Assembly (NCBI GenBank): GCA_002344345.1
Contig: DDTL01000133.1
Location: 1-10,374, forward strand
Reading direction: 5' to 3'
Length of the DNA: 10,374 bases
Source: Saprospiraceae bacterium UBA2365
Lineage (GTDB): Bacteria > Bacteroidota > Bacteroidia > Chitinophagales > Saprospiraceae
The notes under the pieces were generated by a model. It made no database searches. It had not been told where the DNA came from and saw only the letters and a program-made list of their open reading frames with translations. Each line of letters begins with the position of its first letter. Position 1 is the first letter of the stretch. A program made the translations under genes and the position numbers. Positions 1 to 7,127 of this stretch are shown here, piece by piece.

Positions 1-25
1 GCCCCTCTCAAGAGGGGAGAGGAGC
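1..25 (-). repeat. Palindromic repeat unit at left edge, inside the methyltransferase frame
   Basis: The bases CCCCTCTCAAGAGGGG followed by AGAGGAG match, on the reverse strand, the units at 535-627. The unit runs off the left edge, so its full length is unknown. It is read in frame as APLKRGEER and joins directly to methyltransferase sequence (QYLFNTIDDIYEQIGEG). It is therefore a second insertion site of the same element family in this gene. Confidence 0.7.
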
Positions 26-2418
26 GACAATATTTATTCAATACGATTGATGATATTTATGAGCAGATCGGTGAAGGGAGATTGATTTCGAGGAAAAAGG
101 CTAATGAGATCATCAACAGTCTTAAAATATGTGATCCTGCGGTGGGTTCAGGCCATTTCCTGGTTTCTGCGCTTAACGAGATCATTGCGATAAAAAATGA
201 TTTGAAAGTATTGGAGGACAGGAATGGGAAGTCTTTACACAGGTATGAGATTGAGGTGGTGAATGACGAGCTGAGCGTTACGGATGAGGATGGCAATCCT
301 TTCAAATACATTCCTGGTAACAGAGAAAGCCAACGTGTGCAGGAAGCGCTTTTTCATGAAAAGCAAACCATTATTGAGAACTGCCTTTTCGGTGTGGATA
401 TCAATCCCAATTCGGTTAAGATCTGCCGGTTGAGATTGTGGATAGAATTGTTGAAGAATGCTTATTATAAACACCTCCCTGACCCTCCTCAAGGAGGGAA
501 ACACCTCCCTGACCCTCCTCAAGGAGGGAGTGCTCCCCTCTTGAGAGGGGCCGGGGGTGTGTCCTCTCCCCTCTCGAGAGGGGCCGGGGGTGTGTCCTCT
601 CCCCTCTCGAGAGGGGCTGGGGGTGTGTTTACTCAAACAGATAATACTTGTGACGAACACCTCCCTAACCCTCCTCAAGGAGGGAAACACCTCCCTAACC
701 CTCCTCAAGGAGGGAAACACCTCCCTGACCCTCCTCAAGGAGGGAAACACCTCCCTGACCCTCCTCAAGGAGGGAGGGGTGTGTTAGAAACACTTCCGAA
801 CATCGACATCAACATCAAATGCGGCAACTCCCTGGTAAGTCGTTTTGCCATAGATGCCGACCTCAAACAAGCCTTGAAAAAAAGCAAGTGGACGATCGAC
901 AGCTACCGGATAGCTGTGGACACTTACCGAAACGCTGAAAACAAGGAACAGAAAAGAGAAATGGAACAGCTGATTGCTGACATAAAATCAGATTTCAGGA
1001 GTGAAATATCGCATAACGATGTGAAAGTAAAGAAGCTGCGCAAACTTTCAGGCGAACTTTTCCAGTTGACCAATCAGCAAAGACTTTTTGAAATGAGCCC
1101 AAAGGAAAAAGCAGATTGGAATAAAAAAGTGCAGCAAATAACGGATGAAATCAAAAAGATTGAAACCGAGATTGAAGAAATAAAAGCCAACAAGATCTTT
1201 GAAAATGCCTTTGAATGGCGTTTTGAATTTCCCGAAGTGTTGAATGATGAGGGCGATTTTGTGGGTTTTGATGTGGTGATTGGGAATCCGCCGTATGGTG
1301 CATTATTCAGAGAAAACGAAAAGTCATTTATTAAAAGTAATTTCCAGTATTGTGATTATCAGTTTGATATTTATATGACATTCTTTGAACGTTCATATTA
1401 TTTACTTAAAGACTTTTCACATCTATGTTTTATCGTTCCAAATACTTGGTTGCTCAATTTAAAAACACCAAATATTAGAAAACTACTATTCTCACGTTTT
1501 AACACTCATAATGTAAGGGCTTATAGTTTCCCGGTTTTTGAAGAAGCAGTTGTTGATACCATTATTGTTAGTGCAGAAAAGCAAGATGATTTAACTGGTT
1601 CAATGACTGTTCAAGTTATTGACAAAATAGGCAACCTAATTGAAAATCAATTTGCAAAGAAAGAGCTTTCTGAGAATTATAAAAGTCAAGTCAATATTTA
1701 CCTTTCTGACTTTGCTTCGAAAATTGATTTTAAGTTTTCTGCATTATTAAAACTTGACAAAGTTGCAAAAATTACTCAGGGAACTAAACCTTTTCAAAAA
1801 GGTAAAGGAAAGCCAAAACAAGATGAGAAAACTATGCTGGAAAAGCCTTTTGTTCAGACTTACAAAAAAGATGAGACATTTAAACCTTTATTGCGTGGTA
1901 GTTTAATCAACAAATATGTAATCACGTGGAATGATAATTATTATATCAGTTTCGGTGATTGGCTTGCAGAACCTAGATATTCAGCTAACTATGATGCACC
2001 TTTAAAAATTGTTATTCGTCAAACAGGAAGTTCGCTGATTGCAACCATTGATGATAAACAATTTATAGTAAGAGATAATCTTTATACTATAATTTCGACT
2101 AATGAAATATATTCTGAATATTTGCTATTAGCTTGTTTAAACTCAAAATTATTGAATTGGTATTACCAAAACATTGTAAATAACGAAGTTGGCGAAGCAC
2201 TTGCACAAGTCAAAAGAGGCCATTTAGAAATTTTGCCAATGCCCAAATACAATAAAACAATTTTTGAAACTGTTGAAAAGCAAACCGAACATGTTTTAAC
2301 ATTAAAACAAGCGGACAATTCAGCCGACACCACGGACTTAGAAAACCAATTAGACCAATTGGTTTACCAACTTTACGACCTGACTGAAGAAGAAATTAAA
2401 ATCATTGAAAACAATTAA
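1..2418 (+). CDS. Eco57I/type IIG-like adenine-specific DNA methyltransferase, 5' truncated by window edge
   Basis: This protein probably transfers a methyl group from SAM to the N6 of adenine in a specific DNA site, as part of a restriction-modification system. The frame is open from base 1, giving 805 residues, so the true start and any N-terminal nuclease domain lie upstream; the TTG at 82 is internal. Visible parts in order are the SAM-binding motif I DPAVGSG (residues 45-51, bases 133-153), an in-frame palindromic repeat insertion (about residues 157-261), a CGNSL segment, a charged helical region of roughly 120 residues, the catalytic motif NPPY (residues 429-432, bases 1285-1296), and a TaqI_C-like recognition region from about residue 580. 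The ending LDQLVYQLYDLTEEEIKIIE is typical of large type IIG-like enzymes. The part after about base 1310 is clearly more AT-rich than the part before. Whether the full protein also cleaves DNA cannot be judged. A PglX-type (BREX) methyltransferase is a less likely alternative. Confidence 0.9.
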   Translation, partial: APLKRGEERQYLFNTIDDIYEQIGEGRLISRKKANEIINSLKICDPAVGSGHFLVSALNEIIAIKNDLKVLEDRNGKSLHRYEIEVVNDELSVTDEDGNPFKYIPGNRESQRVQEALFHEKQTIIENCLFGVDINPNSVKICRLRLWIELLKNAYYKHLPDPPQGGKHLPDPPQGGSAPLLRGAGGVSSPLSRGAGGVSSPLSRGAGGVFTQTDNTCDEHLPNPPQGGKHLPNPPQGGKHLPDPPQGGKHLPDPPQGGRGVLETLPNIDINIKCGNSLVSRFAIDADLKQALKKSKWTIDSYRIAVDTYRNAENKEQKREMEQLIADIKSDFRSEISHNDVKVKKLRKLSGELFQLTNQQRLFEMSPKEKADWNKKVQQITDEIKKIETEIEEIKANKIFENAFEWRFEFPEVLNDEGDFVGFDVVIGNPPYGALFRENEKSFIKSNFQYCDYQFDIYMTFFERSYYLLKDFSHLCFIVPNTWLLNLKTPNIRKLLFSRFNTHNVRAYSFPVFEEAVVDTIIVSAEKQDDLTGSMTVQVIDKIGNLIENQFAKKELSENYKSQVNIYLSDFASKIDFKFSALLKLDKVAKITQGTKPFQKGKGKPKQDEKTMLEKPFVQTYKKDETFKPLLRGSLINKYVITWNDNYYISFGDWLAEPRYSANYDAPLKIVIRQTGSSLIATIDDKQFIVRDNLYTIISTNEIYSEYLLLACLNSKLLNWYYQNIVNNEVGEALAQVKRGHLEILPMPKYNKTIFETVEKQTEHVLTLKQADNSADTTDLENQLDQLVYQLYDLTEEEIKIIENN
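471..529 (+). repeat. Two tandem 30-base palindromic units, in frame (type A, forward)
   Basis: Two head-to-tail units with a 30-base period start at 471 and 501. Each contains ACACCTCCCTGA followed by the inverted repeat CCCTCCT-CA-AGGAGGG. The period is a multiple of three, so each unit adds ten residues, HLPDPPQGGK, to the methyltransferase. Units in this orientation resemble the reverse complement of the units at 535-627, so both types look like one element family. Confidence 0.9.
535..627 (-). repeat. Three tandem 33-base palindromic units, in frame (type B, inverted relative to type A)
   Basis: Three units have their palindromic cores at 535-550, 568-583 and 601-616. The second and third cores are the perfect 16-base palindrome CCCCTCTCGAGAGGGG; the first has TTGA in its centre. 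Each core is followed by CCGGGGGTGTG or CTGGGGGTGTG. The 33-base period keeps frame and encodes SPLSRGAGGVS-like peptides. The non-repeat stretch 628-656 (VFTQTDNTCDE in the protein) separates this block from the next and may be what remains of the original loop. Confidence 0.9.
657..783 (+). repeat. Four tandem 30-base palindromic units, in frame (type A, forward)
   Basis: Units start at 657, 687, 717 and 747. The first two read CCCTAACCCT and the last two CCCTGACCCT, so their peptides alternate HLPNPPQGGK and HLPDPPQGGK. This pairing suggests duplication of units in pairs. The last unit ends in GGGAGGGGTGTG. After it the methyltransferase sequence resumes as LETLPNIDINIKCGNSL. Confidence 0.9.
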
Positions 2419-2725
2419 ACTGACAGAAATGCCAATATTTCACCACAAGTTTATTGACTGAGGATTGACCCTTGAAAGACGGAATCTTTGCACGCCCATG
2501 CCATCACTTCGTATTGCTTACTTAGATGTGCCCGGGATATTCAGCTCATGAAATCGGTCAGACTTATTCGGCTATCAATAATTTTACAAAACTTCCAATA
2601 AAATCAGGAAATAATGCTATTAAGGAGATACTAAACCGTATTTTTGGCCTTACAAAAAGGCGTTGGGGACTAAATAAGGAAATACTGAGCGCACAAGTCA
2701 TTCTGTCATCAAAAAGTCAATCCAA
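2419..2725. other. 307-base stretch without a convincing gene
   Basis: This gap separates the methyltransferase from the lipoprotein gene. A 67-codon open frame (2526-2729) overlaps the lipoprotein start as ATGA, but its protein is not recognisable. Short open fragments in other frames (for example one reading MPSLRIAYLDVPGIFSS before a stop) also match nothing I know. Degenerate remnants of a lost gene are possible. The right end probably carries the promoter of the lipoprotein gene. Confidence 0.5.
2639..2646 (+). promoter_or_regulatory. Possible Bacteroidota -7 promoter element
   Basis: TATTTTTG matches the Bacteroidota primary-sigma -7 consensus TAnnTTTG and lies 79 bases before the lipoprotein start codon. 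I see no good TTTG or TTG -33 element at the expected distance, so the call is weak. Confidence 0.25.
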
Positions 2726-3472
2726 ATGAAAAAATATCAAAAAATTCAACTGTATATTTTATTGATCAGCCTTTTTACCATTATTTCAAATGGATGTATA
2801 ATTCCTTCGGATGATGATCCTGCAAATTGTACAAATACAGCAGTTTTTAACCCATCATTGGTTTATGGAACGATGACCGACCAGGAGGGGAACACTTATA
2901 AAACGATCACTATCGGTACTCAAACCTGGATGGCTGAGAATTTACGAACCACAATATACAGAGATGGAAGTTCAATCCCGAAAGTGACCGATGACAAAAA
3001 ATGGGTTGATCTAGTATCCGGAGCTCAATGTTCAAACAAAAAAGCATCCGACAATAATACTGTCTGTACTTTTGGAATATTGTATAATTGGTATACAGTT
3101 TCAGACAACCGGAATATTGCACCCGAAGGTTGGCATGTACCAACTGATGAAGAATGGGGCGAGTTAAGATCCATATTAGGCGGTGAAGCGGTAGCAGGAG
3201 GGAAAATGAGAGAAACCGGTAACTTACACTGGGATAAGCCTAACGGAGCTACTGAAGCATCCAATGCAAGCGGTTTTACAGCTTTACCCTCTGGTTCACG
3301 CGGTGCCAGCAATGGTATTTACAGCAACCTGACGAATAGTGCCCACTATTGGAGTAGTTCACAGTACGATGCTTCCAACGCCTGGAATTTTTCCTTATCT
3401 ACTTCCTATGATACTTTCCGCGGATATAGCCATAAGAATCATGGTTATGCTATTCGATGTATAAAGGATTGA
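2726..3472 (+). CDS. Lipoprotein with Fibrobacter succinogenes major paralogous (FSU/TIGR02145-type) domain
   Basis: This is a 248-residue secreted protein of unknown function, probably anchored to the outer membrane by a lipid. The N-terminus is KK-charged, followed by a hydrophobic segment (residues 8-20) and a lipobox-like SNGC with the modified cysteine at position 24. The lipobox is not ideal (serine at -3). Residues 28-31 are SDDD; in Bacteroidota an acidic stretch soon after the cysteine is the signal for transport to the cell surface. The rest matches the FSU paralogous domain: IGTQTWMAENLRT (63-75), FGILYNWYTV, APEGWHVPTDEEWGEL, GFTALPSGSRG, YWSSSQYD, and the ending GYAIRCIKD. Such domains are frequent in Bacteroidota and Fibrobacteres surface proteins, but no molecular role is established that I can apply here. 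It has its own likely promoter and no tight link to its neighbours. Confidence 0.85.
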   Translation: MKKYQKIQLYILLISLFTIISNGCIIPSDDDPANCTNTAVFNPSLVYGTMTDQEGNTYKTITIGTQTWMAENLRTTIYRDGSSIPKVTDDKKWVDLVSGAQCSNKKASDNNTVCTFGILYNWYTVSDNRNIAPEGWHVPTDEEWGELRSILGGEAVAGGKMRETGNLHWDKPNGATEASNASGFTALPSGSRGASNGIYSNLTNSAHYWSSSQYDASNAWNFSLSTSYDTFRGYSHKNHGYAIRCIKD

Positions 3473-3597
3473 AATTTGTTAACAAAGAGCTTCAGGTGAC
3501 AAAAGCAATACCAGGGAATTTCGACAAATCCTGTTATTTCACAGTAACTCTCCAACCCTCTAACCCAAAAATATTCTCCCAAATCGGATTTTATTAT

Positions 3598-3605
3598 TAA
3601 GTTTG
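3598..3605 (+). promoter_or_regulatory. Probable Bacteroidota -7 promoter element upstream of the PLP-fold gene
   Basis: TAAGTTTG fits the consensus TAnnTTTG exactly. It would place transcription start near 3612, about 50 bases before the ATG at 3663. A matching -33 TTTG is not obvious. It is the best promoter candidate for the three-gene cluster 3663-6928. Confidence 0.4.
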
Positions 3606-3662
3606 TTACACAACTCAGGTTGAAAGACAACCGGAAGAAGGCCATTGCAGCCAAATAAACTT

Positions 3663-4817
3663 ATGAACGCTATGTTTTTGGAAGATCATATACTACATCA
3701 TATCACTGAAAGGGCATCAACAGACTCTGCACCCTATTACCTTTATGACACCGGTTTGATAAGAGATCATTGCCGGGCATTCAGAAAAATAGAATACAAA
3801 GAAAAAGAGATCCACTTCGCCACCATGGCCAATATCCACCCGGAATTTCTGCGCATTGTCAGGGAAGAAGGACTGGGCGTTTTTGTCAATTCGCTGATGC
3901 ATCTGGAAGCGGTAATGGAAGCAGGTTTTGGAGGGGAAAAGATCATCTTCACTTCATCCGGCCAAAGCAGGGAAAATATGCTGGCAGCTGGTCAACAGGG
4001 CGTGCAGGTCAACCTGGATTCACCGGCACAACTCGAACTGTGGAACGAATTATTCCCCGGTGTTCCTGTCGGTATCCGCTGCAATATAGGCGATCAGATC
4101 GATGTCAGTGTGAATCACGCAGGTGCATTCATCGGTAAAAACAGCCGCCTGGGATTCACCCTGGAAGAGATCAGCCACATTGATCACAGATCAGGGATCA
4201 AAGGATTGCACCTTTATGCCGGAACGGACATCTTTGACCTGGACTATCTTTTCAGTTGCTATGAAGCGCTCGTGGAGATCAGCCGTGATTTTCCTGCCAT
4301 CGAATACCTCAATTTCGGTGGCGGATTTGGCGTAGCCGAAAACAATGAAAAGCAATTTGATTTTGAGACATACGGAATTCGATTGACGGCTTTGATGGAA
4401 TCGGTTTCGGATTCCAAAGGCCGGAAGGTAAAACTGATCCTGGAGCCGGGCCGGATCATCGGGGGCGCTGCAGGCTATTTCATCTGCAAAGTGACCGATG
4501 TCAAGGAAAGAGAGAATGTCCGGTTAGTTGGGGTCAATGCATCTGTAGCACAGTTTTCCAGACCTTTGCTATACCCTGAAATTGCGAGACATCCGGTATA
4601 CATCATACGCAACGAACAGGTTTTACAGGACAGTGAACTTCAAATGCACACCATTTTTGGATGTTCCACCTATTCCAGGGATATTTTGAGGAGCAAAATT
4701 GATTTGCCCGCAGTCCAGAAAGGCGACATGGTGGTTTTTGGCAATGCGGGTTCCTATTGCGCCTCTTCCTATTGTCAGTTTCTGGGTTTTCCTAAACCGG
4801 AAGAAGTCTTTTTATAA
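3663..4817 (+). CDS. PLP-dependent decarboxylase-like protein (fold type III, DAP/ornithine decarboxylase family) with altered active site
   Basis: The 384-residue protein has the TIM-barrel plus beta-domain layout of group IV decarboxylases (diaminopimelate, ornithine and arginine decarboxylases). Retained family signatures are NSRLGF, the PLP-phosphate loop FGGGFG (around 4311-4334), EPGR (4443-4454), and the C-terminal GSY...FPKPEEVFL that corresponds to GAY...RPxPAEVL. Key residues differ. The PLP-lysine motif (A-V-K-A-N in LysA) reads A-T-M-A-N, with methionine encoded at 3825-3827. The ring-stacking histidine of HxHxGS reads HLYAGT, with Tyr at 4215-4217. The GPxCESxD cysteine position reads threonine (GCSTYSRD, Thr at 4668-4670). 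The protein may therefore not be a normal decarboxylase and should not be named LysA. I prefer the ATG at 3663; an in-frame TTG at 3645 and an ATG at 3672 are alternatives, and none has a well-spaced ribosome site. The next gene begins 15 bases after the stop, so co-transcription is likely. The family is confident, the function is not. Confidence 0.85.
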   Translation: MNAMFLEDHILHHITERASTDSAPYYLYDTGLIRDHCRAFRKIEYKEKEIHFATMANIHPEFLRIVREEGLGVFVNSLMHLEAVMEAGFGGEKIIFTSSGQSRENMLAAGQQGVQVNLDSPAQLELWNELFPGVPVGIRCNIGDQIDVSVNHAGAFIGKNSRLGFTLEEISHIDHRSGIKGLHLYAGTDIFDLDYLFSCYEALVEISRDFPAIEYLNFGGGFGVAENNEKQFDFETYGIRLTALMESVSDSKGRKVKLILEPGRIIGGAAGYFICKVTDVKERENVRLVGVNASVAQFSRPLLYPEIARHPVYIIRNEQVLQDSELQMHTIFGCSTYSRDILRSKIDLPAVQKGDMVVFGNAGSYCASSYCQFLGFPKPEEVFL

Positions 4818-4832
4818 GCCAAAATCAAAACG

Positions 4833-5921
4833 ATGCAAGCTGAATACCTCGAAGGGAGAACTGGCAGAACACTGTTCGAAAAAGTCCAAACGGATATCTA
4901 CCGGGGAAATCCTTATTTCAGAGGCACAGAAGGCAGTATCGAAAAAATGCTGTTGCATGGCAAAAGCGCTTTTCACCAACACGCTCAAACCAGAATATTC
5001 CTGCTCCGGGACGGAAATGATGTGACAGGTCGCTTTGCGCTGATCCTTGACAGTCAACTGCCGGACCATGTCCAGGTCGCCTTTTTTGAAGCCAAAGAGG
5101 GGCTTGGAGACGTCTGGACCACCATTAAAAAAACCGCCAAAAAATATTTTCCGGTGGTAAAAAAAGCGCTGATCGGATTTAACGGACACCTTAATTACGG
5201 TGTAGGGATGCTGCTCAACCGGTTCGATGAAGCTCCGGTATTCGGACTGCCTTACAATCCGGCTTATTATGCGGATTATTTCAGTACGCTGCATTGCCAT
5301 CGCATGTACAGTTTCCGGTTTACCATGGATGCCTATGCCATGTGGGCAAATCAGTACACTCAGCAACGCCTGGTTGAAGGACTGAATGTACGGTTCATGA
5401 AAAAGTCTGAGATCAAAAAAGAAAGCGCTGTTTATACCATTCTCAACAACCAGGCATTTGCCCGGCATCCTTTCTGGTCTGACAGGCAAAATGAAGAGGA
5501 CCTGGAATTGTTCTATCCTTTCCGGTTTTTACTGGATAATGAAAACCTGATCATCGCTGAAGTCAATGACCGGCCTGTGGGTTTCTTTTTGTGGTATCCC
5601 GATTTCAATCAGTTGGTTTCCGGGCAAAGAGATCTCAACTTCTGGGATTTTCTCCGTTACAGAACAGGCAAAAGACCGGACACGTTCCGCTTTACAGAGA
5701 TCGGCATCATTCCGGAATACCAGCGCAGCCCGGTGGCTTATACCCTGATCAGCAAATCATTGCCGGTTTTGTTGCATCAAGGATATAAATACTGCGAAGC
5801 CGGGTTTATTTTCGAAGAGAACAAGGCTTCCATGGCATTTGTGAAACGGATCCTTAAGCGTTGTTACGGGTTTGAACCTGAACCATACCGTCATTTCGGA
5901 ATTTTTGAGGCTGAACTATGA
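4833..5921 (+). CDS. GNAT-fold acyltransferase-like protein
   Basis: The 362-residue protein resembles large GNAT-family (acyl-CoA N-acyltransferase fold) proteins. The middle segment GFNGHLNYGVGMLL...GLPYNPAYYADYF (residues 115-150) recalls a conserved stretch of a poorly characterised GNAT group with the pattern G-x-N-x-x-x-N-x-x-x-G...PYNPxYY. The C-terminal half (about 235-355) looks like a GNAT domain: a strand pair (LIIAEVNDRPVGFFLW), then FTEIGIIPEYQRSPVAYTLI (287-306), where the acyl-CoA-binding Q/RxxGxG/A motif would be and is only partly kept (QRSPVA). There is no signal peptide or clear membrane segment, so it is probably cytoplasmic. Its stop overlaps the next start (ATGA), which argues for translational coupling. 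The acyl donor and acceptor are unknown. In this context it may acylate an amine handled by the PLP-fold protein, but that is inference. Confidence 0.75.
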   Translation: MQAEYLEGRTGRTLFEKVQTDIYRGNPYFRGTEGSIEKMLLHGKSAFHQHAQTRIFLLRDGNDVTGRFALILDSQLPDHVQVAFFEAKEGLGDVWTTIKKTAKKYFPVVKKALIGFNGHLNYGVGMLLNRFDEAPVFGLPYNPAYYADYFSTLHCHRMYSFRFTMDAYAMWANQYTQQRLVEGLNVRFMKKSEIKKESAVYTILNNQAFARHPFWSDRQNEEDLELFYPFRFLLDNENLIIAEVNDRPVGFFLWYPDFNQLVSGQRDLNFWDFLRYRTGKRPDTFRFTEIGIIPEYQRSPVAYTLISKSLPVLLHQGYKYCEAGFIFEENKASMAFVKRILKRCYGFEPEPYRHFGIFEAEL

Positions 5922-6928
5922 ATCCGGAATTTTCCTATATCAAAAGCGCAGCGCAACTTCCGGAGGCATGGGATCAGTTAGCGAACAGTTATTTCCAGCA
6001 GCGAAGTTTTCTGTTCCATGCCGAAAAGTTCAATCCTTGCAAACAAAGGTATTATGCCTGTTTTGAAATGGGTCAATTGGCGGCAGGCGCGGTGGTTTAT
6101 ACGCTGGGACTCAGTTTACTGACCTTCCTGAAAGTTAAAAGTCAGGTTAAAATGCACATCGTTGGCATTCCCTGCTCGGTATCAAGTCCGGGGATCTTTG
6201 GCAAACCGGAAGCGGTAGCCTGGCTTAAAAAGTATATTTCAGCGAATGAAAAAGGGATGGTCCTTTTCCTGAATCTACCCGAAAAAACGAAGGATTTCAA
6301 GGGTGCATCGGGGAAAACTTTACCAACGATCGTGTTTCAGAACCGTTTCGGAAGCTGGGAAAACTATTTGTCCCAACTCCGGTATCCATACAGAAGGAGG
6401 CTGAACCAAATCCTGAAAAACGGAAATGGATTGACATTGGAGCGGACTGATTGTTCGGTTTTTGACGAAGAAATGTACAGACAATACCTGCAGGTATTTC
6501 AGAAAAGCAATGAAAAGCTGGAACTGCTCAGTTGGGATTTCTTCCGGCATCTACCTGGTGAATTCATATTGACCGCCTGCAGACAGGATGGGCAACTGAT
6601 CGGTTGGAACATCTCTGTGAAGTGGGAAAAGACCTTTTACTTTTTTCTTGGGGGAATTGATTATCAGTCGAATAAAAAGTTTGGCACCTACTTTTTCCTG
6701 TTGATCAAGCTGCTGAAAGACGGCATAGAAAGCGGAGCTGAAGAGATCGACCTGGGACAAACAGCGGAGATCCCCAAGATGCGATTGGGCGGCGTTCCGG
6801 TGGAAAGGTATATGGAAGCGACCCATCATTGGATGGTTGTGGGAAAAATATTGAAATGGGCGGGACCGTTGTTGGAATACAAGGCAAACGTAGAGTCCAA
6901 TCAGGTTTTTGTGCGCCAACTTCCATAA
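5918..6928 (+). CDS. GNAT/FemAB-like acyltransferase (Acetyltransf_6 type)
   Basis: The 336-residue protein fits the FemAB-like double-GNAT layout found in peptidoglycan-, polysaccharide- and metabolite-modifying acyltransferases. The first half (about 10-140) is a degenerate GNAT unit. The second begins near YPYRRRLNQILKNG (157-170), the usual helical motif before the active half, and contains the characteristic strand-loop-helix GGIDYQSNKKFGTYFFLLIKLLKD (246-268) followed by GAEEIDLGQT (273-282). No signal peptide is seen. It starts inside the stop codon of the preceding gene (4-base overlap) and is the last gene of this cluster, because a 323-base non-coding region follows. The family could use an acyl-CoA, acyl-ACP or aminoacyl-tRNA donor, and the sequence does not decide which. 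Confidence 0.8.
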   Translation: MNPEFSYIKSAAQLPEAWDQLANSYFQQRSFLFHAEKFNPCKQRYYACFEMGQLAAGAVVYTLGLSLLTFLKVKSQVKMHIVGIPCSVSSPGIFGKPEAVAWLKKYISANEKGMVLFLNLPEKTKDFKGASGKTLPTIVFQNRFGSWENYLSQLRYPYRRRLNQILKNGNGLTLERTDCSVFDEEMYRQYLQVFQKSNEKLELLSWDFFRHLPGEFILTACRQDGQLIGWNISVKWEKTFYFFLGGIDYQSNKKFGTYFFLLIKLLKDGIESGAEEIDLGQTAEIPKMRLGGVPVERYMEATHHWMVVGKILKWAGPLLEYKANVESNQVFVRQLP

Positions 6929-6961
6929 AGATGGTTGATGTTTTTGAGCAGAACTTTAATC

Positions 6962-7086
6962 AACACGCTATTTATTTAAGTTTTATGCTTTTTTCTTAAA
7001 TTAGCACGAACCTTATTTAAGTTTTTGGGCATTTTCTTAAATAAGCGTGTTTCTTATTTAAGTTTTTTGTGATTTATTTAAATAAG
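6962..7086. repeat. Three AT-rich hairpin units in tandem
   Basis: Three consecutive units of about 41-43 bases each contain TTATTTAAG or TTTATTTAAG, a T-rich loop, and an inverted copy. The central unit is a perfect 10-base inverted repeat, CTTATTTAAG (7012-7021) with CTTAAATAAG (7036-7045). The first is imperfect (6971-6980 with 6995-7004) and the third is CTTATTTAAG (7053-7062) with TTTAAATAAG (7077-7086). AACACGC at 6962-6968 and GCGTGTT at 7045-7051 also pair, so the first two hairpins can sit inside a larger cruciform. It lies just downstream of the acyltransferase gene and could act in termination or regulation. Sequence alone does not settle this. Confidence 0.75.
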
Positions 7087-7127
7087 GAGCAGTTGTCTTT
7101 AATCTTTTAGTTATGAGAAAAACGGAC

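Noticed and set aside
235..768. Minus-strand open frame of 177 codons and plus-strand frame 557-787
   Set aside because: Both exist because the palindromic units have no stops in several frames. Their proteins are only repeat translations plus shadow sequence of the methyltransferase.
471..783. CRISPR-like array
   Set aside because: The units are directly adjacent without unique spacers of constant length, are present in both orientations and lie inside a coding sequence; no cas gene is nearby.
2526..2729. 67-codon open frame overlapping the lipoprotein start as ATGA
   Set aside because: The protein is not recognisable, no ribosome site is seen, and a likely promoter of the next gene lies within it. 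Coding cannot be excluded but is not supported.
3475..3486. Perfect palindrome TTTGTTAACAAA just after the lipoprotein stop
   Set aside because: It has no loop and no T-run, so it cannot be a standard terminator, and a 12-base AT-rich palindrome may occur by chance.
3663..4817. Naming the gene lysA or speA/speC
   Set aside because: The fold matches, but the PLP lysine, stacking histidine and catalytic cysteine positions are all substituted and the neighbours are not lysine or polyamine genes.
4812..5489. Minus-strand open frame of 225 codons
   Set aside because: It is antisense to the first GNAT-like gene, has no recognisable motifs, and the plus-strand protein shows family features.
6934..6964. 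Possible terminator GTTGAT...ATCAAC after the second acyltransferase
   Set aside because: The stem is only six bases with a loop of about 19 bases and has no T-run directly after it.
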